Shown piece after piece: positions 41,033-49,060 of a stretch of 64,000 bases of DNA. Numbering within the stretch: position 1 is the first letter of the stretch; each line of letters begins with the position of its first letter. The stretch lies in assembly GCF_001623525.1 (NCBI RefSeq), contig NZ_CP015225.1:1-64000 (forward strand), given 5' to 3'. This stretch comes from Pseudomonas fluorescens. Its GTDB lineage: Bacteria > Pseudomonadota > Gammaproteobacteria > Pseudomonadales > Pseudomonadaceae. The position numbers and the translations under genes are program-made. The notes beneath the pieces were generated by a model, which made no database searches, had not been told where the DNA came from, and worked only from the letters and a program-made list of their open reading frames with translations.

Positions 41033-41908
41033 TTACATATCCCGCGCCACCCGAAAACCAATCCAGTCCCCCCGATCGCTGGGCACCAATGCGTTGCGGT
41101 TGCCCGAGCGGGAGAACACCGGCGCTTCGCCCCAGTCGTTGCCACGGATGCGCTTGAACTCGCACTTGCCGGTCAGCCAGGCGCTGCCGTCGCTCGGTGC
41201 GCCGACGTAGCTGTCGTTGTAGCAATCGGCCGTCCACTCGTAGACGTTGCCGTGCATGTCGTACACGCCGAAGGCATTGGGCGCGTAGCTGCCGGCCGGT
41301 GCGGTGAAGTTGTAGCCGTCCGCCGCGCCGTAGGTGTTGGCGTGTTGGGCGATGCTGTATTCCTTGCCTGCGTCGAACGGGAAGGGGAACGGGCCGGTGC
41401 TGCCGCCGCGTGCCGCGTACTCGCGCAGGGATTCGCTGACCAGCCGGTACTGTTTGCCGGTTTTTTTCGACAGCCAGGCCACGTAAGCATTGGCCTCGGC
41501 GAAGTCCATGCACACCGCCGGGTGTCGGTCGGTGTATTGCTTGCGTGGGTCGCTGCCCTGGTAATCCGGAATGCCCGCCTTACAGGCGCGACCGGGGCGC
41601 TTATCGCCGTCGGGCATCGTGTAGCCGGTGTCGCGCAGGTAGGCGAACCATTCGCCCTTGAGCACCTGGAAGCGGCTGATCGCCAGCGGTTTGGCGAAGG
41701 TCACCGGGTGCATCGGACCTTCGTCGGGCTCGCGACCCACTTCGTCTTCCGGGGTGCCCATCTGAAAGGTGCCGGTGGGCAGCACGACCATTTCCGGGCA
41801 GTCCTTGCAGTCACGGAACACCTGCTCTGGTTGCGAGGCCTGGGCGCCGGAGGGCAGCAGGGCGGCGAGGGTCAATGCCGGGAGTAGCTTCAACGAAAAA
41901 CTGTTCAT
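41033..41908 (-). CDS. pvdO: periplasmic pyoverdine maturation protein PvdO
   Basis: A 291-residue exported protein of the formylglycine-generating-enzyme (SUMF1) fold. PvdO oxidises dihydropyoverdine to complete the chromophore in the periplasm. Seen: signal peptide (LLPALTLAALLPSGAQA), MVVLPTGTFQMGTPEDE, YRLVSESLREYAARGG, the family hallmark NAFGVYDMHGNVYEWTADC, and GFRVARDM at the end. It starts 24 bases after the pvdN stop, as third gene of pvdM-pvdN-pvdO. Its last ~44 codons are duplicated downstream. Length is as in P. aeruginosa PvdO. Confidence 0.94.
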   Translation of the reverse strand: MNSFSLKLLPALTLAALLPSGAQASQPEQVFRDCKDCPEMVVLPTGTFQMGTPEDEVGREPDEGPMHPVTFAKPLAISRFQVLKGEWFAYLRDTGYTMPDGDKRPGRACKAGIPDYQGSDPRKQYTDRHPAVCMDFAEANAYVAWLSKKTGKQYRLVSESLREYAARGGSTGPFPFPFDAGKEYSIAQHANTYGAADGYNFTAPAGSYAPNAFGVYDMHGNVYEWTADCYNDSYVGAPSDGSAWLTGKCEFKRIRGNDWGEAPVFSRSGNRNALVPSDRGDWIGFRVARDM

Positions 41909-41932
41909 CCATTTCTCTCGATAACGTCAGGT

Positions 41933-43213
41933 TCAGAGTGTCTTGCTCAGCAAGCCCATGAAGCGATCGATCTCGGCTTCGCTGTTGAGCAACCCCGGCG
42001 CGGTACGGACCACCGGCCCCGCATCGCGGTGCACGGCGTCGGCGATCACGCGGTTCTTCATCAGGTAGCCGGCGATCTCATCGCTGTCGCGGCCCTTGAC
42101 CCGGAAGAAGGTGAAACCGGCTGACAGGTCCGGGCTCAGGGGCGTGACCAGCTCGATCTGCGGCAATGCCACCAGCTGTTTTTTCAGGTAGCTGTTGAGG
42201 GCGTGAATGCGCGCCTGCACCTCGGCCTTGCCCAGTTGCAGGTGCAGCTTGAAGGCTTCGTCCGCCGCCCAGCGATGCTCGAAGGCGTGGTAGCCGCCCG
42301 GCGTCATGGTGGTGGAAAACGCCGTGGCTTCGGAGAAGGTCGGGATGATCGGCGTGACGTACTTGAGCTCTTCGCTGCGGCTGCACACCAGGCCCGTGCC
42401 GCGCGGGCCGAACATCCACTTGTGGGTCCCGGCGATGAAAAAGTCGCAATTCATCTTGGGGAAACTGAGGTCTTCGACGCCGAAACCGTGCACGCCATCC
42501 ACCACATAAATGATCCGCTGCTCGTCGCTGCGGCCCTGGTTGTGCTTGTCCACCAGGGCGCCGATCTTGTCGATCGGCAGCTTCACGCCGCTGCCCGAAT
42601 GCACCCAGGTCATGCCCAGCACCCGGGTCTCGGGGCGGATGTTGCGGTCGATGGCTGCGAGGATTTGTTCGTGGCTGGCGTCGTGGGCGTTGTCGAACAG
42701 CTTGATCTTGCGCACCCGGGTGCCGCTGCGTTGGGTGCGCAGGTCGAGAATGGTGTGGGTGGCGTAGTGTTCGTGGACCGTGGTGAGGATTTCCTGGTCG
42801 GCCGCCACGTGGACGCCGCCATAGATGATCGACAGGCCTTCGGTGGTGCTGCCGGTGAGGGCGATCTGCTTCGGGCTGGCTTGCAGGTAACGGCCGGCCC
42901 AGATGCGCACGTTTTCCTCACGCTCTTCGGTGACGCCCAGGTCCCAGTCCATCAACAGCCCCGGGTTTTTATCCAGGGCCGCGCGGTGCTTTTCAATGGC
43001 CTCGCGCACCGGGCGTGGGTGAGTGGTGACCAGGAAATTGGAGAAGTGCAGGTAGTCCGGGTCCTGGTCGAACAGCGAGCGCAGTTGTGCCCATTTATTC
43101 TTGGGCAGTGGCGGCAGAGGATCGGCACTGGCCGTGGCGGACAGGCTGGTGGCCAGGGGCAGGCCGGCGGCGAGGATCCCGGCCTGCTTCAGGAAGGTGC
43201 GACGTTCATTCAT
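41933..43213 (-). CDS. pvdN: PLP-dependent pyoverdine tailoring enzyme PvdN
   Basis: A 426-residue class V aminotransferase-fold enzyme with a Tat signal (ERRTFLKQAGILAAGLPLATS). PvdN converts the glutamate side chain on the chromophore to the succinamide form in the periplasm. The PLP lysine is in FFIAGTHKWMFGPRGTG, with the Asp-bearing VDGVHGFG motif upstream. The ATG at 43213 overlaps the pvdM stop (ATGA), and the twin-arginine motif lies at residues 4-5, so the longer frame to 43300 is rejected. Co-transcribed with pvdM and pvdO. Confidence 0.94.
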   Translation of the reverse strand: MNERRTFLKQAGILAAGLPLATSLSATASADPLPPLPKNKWAQLRSLFDQDPDYLHFSNFLVTTHPRPVREAIEKHRAALDKNPGLLMDWDLGVTEEREENVRIWAGRYLQASPKQIALTGSTTEGLSIIYGGVHVAADQEILTTVHEHYATHTILDLRTQRSGTRVRKIKLFDNAHDASHEQILAAIDRNIRPETRVLGMTWVHSGSGVKLPIDKIGALVDKHNQGRSDEQRIIYVVDGVHGFGVEDLSFPKMNCDFFIAGTHKWMFGPRGTGLVCSRSEELKYVTPIIPTFSEATAFSTTMTPGGYHAFEHRWAADEAFKLHLQLGKAEVQARIHALNSYLKKQLVALPQIELVTPLSPDLSAGFTFFRVKGRDSDEIAGYLMKNRVIADAVHRDAGPVVRTAPGLLNSEAEIDRFMGLLSKTL

Positions 43214-44580
43214 GGCTGGACGGTCTTCTGGGTCGAGGCGATGGCGGGGCGTGCGGCTTTCTGGACCTGATCCCAGACCCGCAGGAAATTGCCGCCCCAC
43301 AGTTTGGCGATGTCGGCTTCGGAGTAGCCGCGGGTCAGCAGTTCGGCGGTGACGTTGCGGATGTCGCCAACGTTCTCCCAGCCCCTTACACCGCCGCCCT
43401 CGTTGAAGTCCGAACTGATGCCGACGTGGTCAATGCCGATCTTGCGCACGGTGTAGTCGATGGCATCCCCCAGGTCCTTGAGGCTGGCCTTGGGTTCTTC
43501 TTCCAGGATGGCGTAGAGCTGGCTGGCGTATTCGCCAAACTTCTGCTCCGGCCAGGCGGCGATGATCGGGTCGCCGGGCATCAGTGCCATTGCCAGGTTG
43601 GGCAGCGGTTGCAGACCAAAACGCTCGCGCAAGGCATTGAGTTTGTCCTGGGTTTTTTGTGTCAGCGGGCGCAGGTATTGGGAGAAGCCGACGATCTGCA
43701 CCACGCCGCCGCTGGCCTTGATCAGTTGCATTTCCTTGTCGCTGAGGTTGCGCGGAATGTCCACCATCGCCCGTGGCGCGGAGTGAGAGGCCACCAGCGG
43801 CGTACGGCTCAGTTGCGCGACTTGCTCCAGGGCCAGGGTCGACATCTGCGACACGTCGATGATCACGCCCAGGTCGTTCAGGCGCGACACCGCTTGCTTG
43901 CCGATGTCCGACAGGCCGCCGAGGGCATCGGGCGAGTCGTTGAAGAATGGCAGCGGTCGCGAGGAGTCGGCCCAGTCGTTATTGCCGATGTAGCTGAAGC
44001 CGAACATGCGCATGCCCCGCGCCGTCCACAGGTCCAGCAGGCTCAGGTCGTGGCCCAGGGGATAGGCGTTGAGCATGCTGATGAAAATCGCGAACTTGCC
44101 TTCGCCGTGCAGGCGGCGGAAATCATCCGGGGTGTAGGCAATGGCGACCTGGTTGGGAAAGTCCCGGACCAGGCCGGTGATGATCTTGTAGCGCACTTCC
44201 TGTTGGTTGCGCGCTTCCTCGACGAAACCGGCAGTAGGCTTGTGCGGCGCGTTGTCACCGTTCCACAGCTCGGGCCAGCCGAACACCGTCAGGGCCGCGC
44301 CGGACAGCTGCCCGCGGTTGGCTTTGACCAGGTCGAACTGACCGTTGCCGTCCTTGTCGGCTTCGTTACCAGCAGTGCCGAAATCCAGCGGCACGGTGAT
44401 GTGGCTGTCGAAGGACAGCAGGCGTTCGTGCAGTTCCCGGGCTTCTTTCATCACCTTGACCGGGTAGCCGGGATTGTCCCGCCACCAGTGGTCCCAGGCT
44501 GCCAGACCGCCACCGACGGCCAGCGCCAGGGCCAATGGCAGGCCGATGAAAAGAGCCTTTTTCGAACGTCGTGTTGTCAT
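43210..44580 (-). CDS. pvdM: dipeptidase-family pyoverdine maturation protein PvdM
   Basis: A 456-residue membrane-anchored or exported member of the renal dipeptidase (M19) family, needed for periplasmic pyoverdine maturation. An N-terminal hydrophobic segment (ALFIGLPLALALAVGGGLAAW) follows the basic MTTRRSKK. Family marks: LLSFDSHITVPLDF, NQVAIAYTPDDFRRLHGEGK, VIIDVSQMS, PLVASHSAPRAM, HVGISSDFNEGGGV. First gene of pvdMNO, starting 64 bases from an exact PvdS box. Length is as in P. aeruginosa. Confidence 0.94.
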   Translation of the reverse strand: MTTRRSKKALFIGLPLALALAVGGGLAAWDHWWRDNPGYPVKVMKEARELHERLLSFDSHITVPLDFGTAGNEADKDGNGQFDLVKANRGQLSGAALTVFGWPELWNGDNAPHKPTAGFVEEARNQQEVRYKIITGLVRDFPNQVAIAYTPDDFRRLHGEGKFAIFISMLNAYPLGHDLSLLDLWTARGMRMFGFSYIGNNDWADSSRPLPFFNDSPDALGGLSDIGKQAVSRLNDLGVIIDVSQMSTLALEQVAQLSRTPLVASHSAPRAMVDIPRNLSDKEMQLIKASGGVVQIVGFSQYLRPLTQKTQDKLNALRERFGLQPLPNLAMALMPGDPIIAAWPEQKFGEYASQLYAILEEEPKASLKDLGDAIDYTVRKIGIDHVGISSDFNEGGGVRGWENVGDIRNVTAELLTRGYSEADIAKLWGGNFLRVWDQVQKAARPAIASTQKTVQP

Positions 44581-44643
44581 TGCCGATCTCAGTCAGGTTC
44601 GCCTTGGAAGGACAGGCGCGGGGGCCTTTGCTATCTGGGGAGA

Positions 44644-44667
44644 ACGAGTGATCGGTGGGGAAATTTA
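44644..44667 (-). promoter_or_regulatory. PvdS-type box for pvdMNO
   Basis: On the minus strand TAAAT (44667-44663), 16 bases, CGT (44646-44644). An exact match, back to back with the pvdP box, only 20 bases apart. Confidence 0.9.
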
Positions 44668-44687
44668 GGCGGCTTCGAGGGCCTCTA

Positions 44688-44711
44688 TAAATTTGTTGGC
44701 CCACCCATCGT
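44688..44711 (+). promoter_or_regulatory. PvdS-type box for pvdP
   Basis: TAAAT (44688-44692), 16 bases, CGT (44709-44711). An exact match, 46 bases before the pvdP ATG. Confidence 0.9.
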
Positions 44712-44757
44712 TCTAGCTTGGATAAAGCCCGTTCCAGGGCTGGACACAGGTAAGGCA

Positions 44758-46380
44758 ATGACGATTTCTCGACGATGGTTCATGGCAGGCCTGGCGCTGA
44801 CCGGTGCCGCCGTGCCTGCGGTGTATTACGGGCATCGCGAACTGACCCGACCAGACCCCACCATCACCCCCGGCGAAGCCTCGTTCGATGTGGCGGATGT
44901 GGCGGGCCAGCGCCGGGCCGATACGTTGCGGGGCATCTGGACGATCCGCTTCACCGGTCGCGACGCTGGCCTCGATGGCTTGCCCCAGGACGATCTCCAG
45001 GTGTTCCTCGATATCGGCCACAAGGGCCGTGGCCTGGTGGGTTACCTCGACACCGCCGAGCGGCTACGCGCCGGGGACGAACCGCGTTATCGGGTGTTGG
45101 GCGATTTGGCCGGCACCGACCCCAAGCAACTGAGCTGGCGACTGATCGGCGCCCAGGCCCCGGGCGGCGCGCCGGACTATGAATTCACCATGACCCTGGA
45201 CGAGGTCTGGGCCGGCTTCGGCAATGCCGGCTCCGCGACGCTCAGCGGTCGTGTGTTGCGGTTGGATCGTCCGCTGGGCCTGCTGGAACTCGACAATCAA
45301 TTCATCGCCCACAAGCAACCATTCCCCGAAGCCCGCGAACGTACACCGCTGAGCCCGGCGTTGTTGGCCTGGCTGGTGTCGCCAGAACATCGGCTGTTCC
45401 ACCAGCTCTGGCATGCCTCGCGGGACAAATGGCACACCCTGGACGAAGACAAGCGTAACGCCCTGCGCGGCATCGGTTGGCAGCCCGGCCCACGAGATCA
45501 GGAGCGCGACGCCCGCGGCCCGCGCAAGGATCGCAACGGCTCGGGCATCGACTTCTTCTTCATGCACCGGCACATGCTCGGCACCGCACGTTCGTTCCAG
45601 CCACTGCCATCATGGCCGCGCTTCCCCTTGCCACAACCGGAGCTGGAGCGTGATCGCCTTGGCTTCGCCCGCTATTTCGACAACCACGACGGCACGGCCT
45701 TGCCGCCGACCTGGCTGGCTGACGGCGACGATCAATACGCGCAATGGGTCAGCGACATCAAGACCGCCGAGACCTACCACAGCAATTTCCAGGTCTGGGA
45801 ATCGCGCTACCGCGACCCGCGCTACCTGGCGAAACTGACCCTGGGCCAGTTCGGCTCAGAAGTGGAACTGGGCCTGCACGACTGGCTGCACATGCGCTGG
45901 GCCTCGGTGCCACGGGACCCGTCCAACGGCTACCCGGTACCGTTCGCCCGCGACCCGGACGACTTCGCCCAGCGCTGGTACGCGCCGGAAAACGACTTCC
46001 TCGGCGATCCGTTTTCCTCCCACGTGAACCCGGTGTTCTGGGCCTTCCACGGCTGGATTGACGACCGCCTCGAAGACTGGTTCCGTGCCCATGAGCGTTT
46101 CCACCCGGGCGAAGTGAGCCGGCTTGAAGTCAACGGCGTACCATGGTTCGCCCCCGGCCGCTGGGTGGAAATCGCCGACCCCTGGCTGGGGCCGGACACC
46201 CACGGTTGCAGCACCACCCCTGGGCTGCAGGCCGGACGCTCGGTGGAAATGGACCCGGAAACCATGAAATTGGCGCTGCGCATTACCTTCGGCAGTGACG
46301 ACAAAAAGCTTTCCGAACTGTTCCGCCGCGTGCCGCAACGGCCGTGGTATGCGCGCAATCTCAAGAGCAAGCCGGTGTAA
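44758..46380 (+). CDS. pvdP: pyoverdine chromophore tyrosinase PvdP
   Basis: A 540-residue Tat-exported copper tyrosinase that closes the dihydroxyquinoline chromophore from D-Tyr and L-Dab in the periplasm. Signal: SRRWFMAGLALTGAAVPAVYY. An N-terminal beta-barrel half is followed by a tyrosinase half with histidine clusters RLFHQLWHASRDKWH, FFMHRHMLG, LHDWLHMRW and NPVFWAFHGWIDDR. The reading frame is open upstream to 43087, but that part overlaps pvdM and pvdN on the other strand and has no signal. ATG 44758 gives the Tat signal directly. Divergent from pvdMNO with its own PvdS box. Confidence 0.94.
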   Translation: MTISRRWFMAGLALTGAAVPAVYYGHRELTRPDPTITPGEASFDVADVAGQRRADTLRGIWTIRFTGRDAGLDGLPQDDLQVFLDIGHKGRGLVGYLDTAERLRAGDEPRYRVLGDLAGTDPKQLSWRLIGAQAPGGAPDYEFTMTLDEVWAGFGNAGSATLSGRVLRLDRPLGLLELDNQFIAHKQPFPEARERTPLSPALLAWLVSPEHRLFHQLWHASRDKWHTLDEDKRNALRGIGWQPGPRDQERDARGPRKDRNGSGIDFFFMHRHMLGTARSFQPLPSWPRFPLPQPELERDRLGFARYFDNHDGTALPPTWLADGDDQYAQWVSDIKTAETYHSNFQVWESRYRDPRYLAKLTLGQFGSEVELGLHDWLHMRWASVPRDPSNGYPVPFARDPDDFAQRWYAPENDFLGDPFSSHVNPVFWAFHGWIDDRLEDWFRAHERFHPGEVSRLEVNGVPWFAPGRWVEIADPWLGPDTHGCSTTPGLQAGRSVEMDPETMKLALRITFGSDDKKLSELFRRVPQRPWYARNLKSKPV

Positions 46381-46415
46381 TCCCGCCGTCCCAAAAAACT
46401 AAAGTGAACGCAGTT

Positions 46416-46547
46416 GTGGCGAGGGATCTTGCTCCCGCTTGGCTGCGAAGCAGCCCCCAAACCAGCCCCCTCAAAAACATCTGACCCACCGAGGTGCCGG
46501 CCATTGGGGCTGCTGCGCAGCCCAGCGGGAGCAAGCTCCCTCGCCAC
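46416..46547. repeat. REP-type paired palindrome
   Basis: Arms GTGGCGAGGGATCTTGCTCC and reverse-complement type CAAGCTCCCTCGCCAC, between the convergent pvdP and DUF6124-like genes. It marks the left edge of the accessory island. Confidence 0.82.
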
Positions 46548-46582
46548 AGGTGTCACTTGGCTTGAAATTGTTGTGAAGGTTT

Positions 46583-46909
46583 TTAGCGCGGCACGGCGAT
46601 GTCCAGGGCGCGGTTCGCCAGCAGTTCTGCCAACTCGATCATTTGCTGGATGCCCAGCGCAAAATGGCGCCGCGAGCCGTCCAGTTCAAAGGCCTGCTCG
46701 CTTGCCATGACGTTGACCGAAGCGAGGGTTTCGCTGAGGTTGGCCAGAAGGCATTCCATGTCCGCGCCTTCTGCAACCGTGAACAGCTGGCCCGGTGGCG
46801 GATTGGGTTTTTCAGGCTTGGGATCGAGGTAAAAGGCGAGGGCGCGGTCGGCGGCTTCGTTGAGTTTTTTCGAATCGTCTGCGGGGGGATTGGGGGTGAT
46901 CTTGAACAT
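46583..46909 (-). CDS. small DUF6124-like Pseudomonas protein
   Basis: A 108-residue protein of unknown function: MFKITPNPPADDSKK at the start, a proline-rich linker, then FTVAEGADMECLLANLSETL and a helical tail (QQMIELAELLANRALD). The opening and layout match the small Pseudomonas family I know as DUF6124, often present in several copies per genome. Start is ATG 46909 after GGAGTT. A long structured-looking sequence (46910-47275) lies directly upstream. A decayed second copy with the same upstream element lies at 49527-49848. Function unknown; the family name is from recollection. Confidence 0.75.
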   Translation of the reverse strand: MFKITPNPPADDSKKLNEAADRALAFYLDPKPEKPNPPPGQLFTVAEGADMECLLANLSETLASVNVMASEQAFELDGSRRHFALGIQQMIELAELLANRALDIAVPR

Positions 46910-47275
46910 GGTGTAACTCCTAGTATTAGTTTCAGGAGCCGACACTATCGCTACCAAACGATGGGGTGGCGGCCGTACGCGGGTTGGTAGACCGGAGCAC
47001 TAGGAACCCGGCGCGCCCGAAGACGCCCTGCGCACGGCCACCATGAAACAGACGCCGAGAAAGCATCTGTAGGAGGTGGCGCTTGCGCCTAGTTAACTCG
47101 CGGGCTACCAAACCCGATCGCTGAAATCAGCGACCCGGAAACAGTAAAAGCCACGAGCCAGGCGCACAAGCCGGCGGATTCTGGCGCAGTTGTAGGCAAT
47201 GGCGCAAGGCAGCGTAGCCTCGCTCGGGAGTCCTACATGGCCGGATAAACAGAGCCAGAGCCGAGCACCATTACT
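46910..47275 (-). ncRNA. candidate structured leader, copy A
   Basis: About 365 bases upstream of the DUF6124-like gene, largely conserved in copy B (49849-50214). An 8-base word occurs as CTACCAAA at 46951-46958, inverted (TTGGTAG) at 46984-46990, and again as CTACCAAA at 47105-47112. Hairpins visible on the plus strand: GGCCGT (46971) with ACGGCC (47034); GCGCC-CGAA-GACGC (47013-47026, one mismatch); TCGCTGA-AA-TCAGCGA (47118-47133). The end near the toxin side (47160-47275) is the best conserved stretch between copies. Whether it is transcribed is unknown; the position suggests a 5' leader of the small gene. Confidence 0.55.
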
Positions 47276-47277
47276 GA

Positions 47278-47418
47278 TCTAATAGGATTGTTGAAGGAGG
47301 GCGTCACTATGTTGATAACGGTACGGGACGCAATATTAACGTCAAGAGGAATAAAGTGGTAATTGCTGGTAGTAGAGGGAATACTGTATCGCAGCTTAAG
47401 CAATCGTGCAGATACTAA
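47278..47418 (+). pseudogene. orphan C-terminal tail of a possible polymorphic toxin
   Basis: An open stretch of 46 codons without a start: SNRIVEGGRHYVDNGTGRNI then NVKRNKVVIAGSRGNTVSQL and KQSCRY, stop at 47416-47418. It begins exactly where the conserved element ends and stops 13 bases inside the next gene, the usual overlap of a toxin 3' end with its immunity gene. No family recognised. Toxin identity is inferred from position only. Confidence 0.4.
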
Positions 47419-47729
47419 TCGATCGGTTGCTAGCGGTAAGTGGGGCCCAACAGATTAATGGAGGAGAAATGTTAAGATCTCATGAAGTATGGAAAGCCAT
47501 GGATTCACATACTCTTGCTATTTATTTTTGCTTCGAAAATTTAAATAGTGGCGAGTATTGCGTTCAAAATGTTGAATTCTTCCGTCTGCCTTTGGCGCAT
47601 GAGTATCAGTTAAATGCCCTGAGAAATACGATAGGGCTTTTTATGGAGGAGAGTCCTTTATCTCGCTGCCAATGGCGGCCCTCTCTAGAAGAGGCGATAA
47701 AGCTACATGACAAAACTTTTGAGAATTGA
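47406..47729 (+). CDS. small putative immunity protein
   Basis: A 107-residue cytoplasmic protein, lower in GC than its neighbours, without signal or membrane segment (VWKAMDSHTLAIYFCFENLNS, CQWRPSLEEAIKLHDKTF). Start is either GTG 47406, overlapping the upstream toxin tail, or ATG 47469, which has a strong GGAGGAG. Small size, overlap with a toxin-tail reading frame and the row of similar modules suggest an immunity gene. No family is recognised with confidence. Confidence 0.6.
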   Translation: MQILIDRLLAVSGAQQINGGEMLRSHEVWKAMDSHTLAIYFCFENLNSGEYCVQNVEFFRLPLAHEYQLNALRNTIGLFMEESPLSRCQWRPSLEEAIKLHDKTFEN

Positions 47730-47988
47730 ATGAAAAATTAACACGCCTGTCATACTTGCGCAAAACTGATCCAGGCACTAAAAGCGGCAACTACATACCT
47801 GATTATCAACCGGCCATGGGCTGAACCCGGCTGGGGGTGAGCAGCGACTTTACCCGCACTGTCTGGGCTGCAGTTGTATCCAGGGGGGGCAAGTGCATGG
47901 TGCTACGAGTGTAATCAATGAAAATCAGCAGTATCGAAGCAGGCTCGGGTCTGACATTGAAAACCGAGGGACTTGCGGAGCGGTTTGA
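47723..47988 (+). pseudogene. orphan toxin C-terminal domain, frameshifted
   Basis: The frame from 47723 reads RLSYLRKTDPGTKSGNYIPD YQPAMG and stops. Shifting by one base near 47816-47820 gives a continuous LNPAGGEQRLYPHCLGCSCI QGGQVHGATSVINENQQYRS, ending at 47988. The pattern YIPD-x-QP...LNP-GG-QRLYPHC-x-x-CS-x-QGG is one I associate with C-terminal domains of Rhs/CDI-type polymorphic toxins. One base is missing, there is no N-terminal delivery region and no start codon, so this is a remnant. It overlaps the next (immunity) gene by 71 bases. Confidence 0.6.
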
Positions 47989-48544
47989 CTATGAGGTCAG
48001 CGTCATGGTCGATGACGCTGGTCTGAAAGAAGGTGCCATCGACTTCATCGACCTCGTCGTTCGCTATGTTGAGGCGGGTTATAGGGTCGCTCCAGATGAA
48101 ACCTTGGAGTATGGATGTTGGGTCACGAAGATGCATCTGAACGACAAACGAGAGTTGGTGTTTTTTGAGCAGTCACCGATAACTGGGGTTTATGTACAAG
48201 GCATCAGTACCACGCTGAGACTCTGGGCCGAACAGCATGCGGTGTGTGAGAAGGCCGGCGTGGACTACGCCGCACCGACGTTCGACCAGATGATTGTGAT
48301 CTCAGATGGCATCCAGGAAGGCGATCCTGCTGAAGGAGTACGCTACCCCTCTCCCGAGCATATGTCAGGGTGGTGGCTCACCACGGACAGATTTGATGGG
48401 GATATAAAAAATCTGAAGACGGTTCATGCCCAGCATGTCTCGGTAAGTCGACCAGACTTGGTGAGGTTTTTAGCGCTACCGTTCGGCTACCGATTCCACG
48501 CTCCTACGAATGACGTCTGGCTGGATGAAAAAATAAACAACTGA
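47918..48544 (+). CDS. immunity-type protein with DUF2185/Imm33-like C-terminal part
   Basis: A 208-residue cytoplasmic protein. The C-terminal half (MIVISDGIQEGD, MSGWWLTTDRFDGD, NLKTVHAQHVSVSRPDLVRF, LALPFGYRF) resembles the DUF2185 (Imm33) domain found in immunity proteins of polymorphic toxin systems. The start ATG 47918 lies inside the end of the toxin remnant at 47723-47988. A strong hairpin follows 14 bases after the stop. Assignment rests on pattern recognition and context; its cognate toxin appears dead. Confidence 0.7.
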   Translation: MKISSIEAGSGLTLKTEGLAERFDYEVSVMVDDAGLKEGAIDFIDLVVRYVEAGYRVAPDETLEYGCWVTKMHLNDKRELVFFEQSPITGVYVQGISTTLRLWAEQHAVCEKAGVDYAAPTFDQMIVISDGIQEGDPAEGVRYPSPEHMSGWWLTTDRFDGDIKNLKTVHAQHVSVSRPDLVRFLALPFGYRFHAPTNDVWLDEKINN

Positions 48545-48558
48545 TACTGCCTAAATGA

Positions 48559-48584
48559 GGAGCCCGCCCAGCCGGGCGGGCTCC
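48559..48584 (+). terminator. strong GC hairpin after the immunity gene
   Basis: A perfect 11-bp stem GGAGCCCGCCC / GGGCGGGCTCC with loop AGCC. Only a weak T-rich tail follows (TGACTTTA), so termination is probable but not certain. Confidence 0.65.
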
Positions 48585-48624
48585 TGACTTTAACGCGCTG
48601 CTTGCTCTGGCGAGCGCGCTGACA

Positions 48625-49059
48625 GTGGACGCAATGCTTAATGGCAACGGTGGAAAATCGGGTGATGGTTTTAGCCTTGGGAGTTCTTCAGGGTCTGACA
48701 TAGGTAATCCCAGCTCTTGGTCCAGCAGGCGGGTTCACAACGAGCAGGATAGTACGAACAGCGGAGACGGCGCGAAAACAGGCGACAACACAAATCCATA
48801 CAAAGGACCTGTGGATCAGCCCGTTGTAGTTGTTGACGAACACGGAAATGCAACTCCTGTTAATCTTGGGGAGTATGTGGAGGGATCTCCTGGCTGCGAA
48901 TACCAGCAGGTTCTCGGACCGGGTGTTAATCCTGCCGGTGATTGCTTGGACAGAGGAGGACACAGGAATCAAAATGATCCTCGTGCTCAGGAACCACACG
49001 GTCATCGGCTAGGTGTTGCAACGCCCGATGGTAACCCTCACCTTCCGATCTATCATTGA
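48625..49059 (+). CDS. orphan C-terminal toxin domain (polymorphic toxin type 37-like)
   Basis: The frame is open from 48559; possible starts are GTG 48625 or ATG 48634, neither with a good ribosome-binding site. A low-complexity Gly/Ser/Asn linker leads to PYKGPVDQPVVVVDEHGNAT and then CLDRGGHRNQNDPRAQEPHG followed by HRLGVATPDGNPHLPIYH. The DRGGH...DPRAQxPHGH...G-x-x-x-PDG-x-x-LPI pattern matches my recollection of the type 37 toxin domain at Rhs/CDI C-termini. The delivery part is missing, so it is a displaced toxin tip. It is intact to its stop, and the immunity gene begins one base later. Confidence 0.65.
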   Translation: MDAMLNGNGGKSGDGFSLGSSSGSDIGNPSSWSSRRVHNEQDSTNSGDGAKTGDNTNPYKGPVDQPVVVVDEHGNATPVNLGEYVEGSPGCEYQQVLGPGVNPAGDCLDRGGHRNQNDPRAQEPHGHRLGVATPDGNPHLPIYH

Positions 49060-49060
49060 T

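Larger units (their letters stand above)
40550..41167. repeat. tandem duplication (~297-bp register) of pvdO 3' end plus REP
   Basis: Segment 40704-40870 repeats at 41001-41167 with few changes. Both contain the last ~44 codons of pvdO on the minus strand and a short downstream stretch, and both are preceded by a REP element and a copy of the 33-bp sequence. The REP in the pvdO-proximal copy is shorter. The unit looks like an old, slightly diverged tandem duplication. Confidence 0.85.

Noticed and set aside
40536..41210. Plus-strand frame with internally repeated peptides
   Set aside because: The repetition comes from the tandem DNA duplication and REP elements, not from a protein repeat; it is antisense to pvdO.
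42203..43270. Plus-strand frame of 355 codons opposite pvdN
   Set aside because: pvdN has a Tat signal, PLP motif and operon position; the opposite frame has no recognisable domain.
43087..44757. Upstream extension of the pvdP frame
   Set aside because: It overlaps pvdM and pvdN on the other strand, crosses both PvdS boxes, and would bury the Tat signal that begins at 44758.
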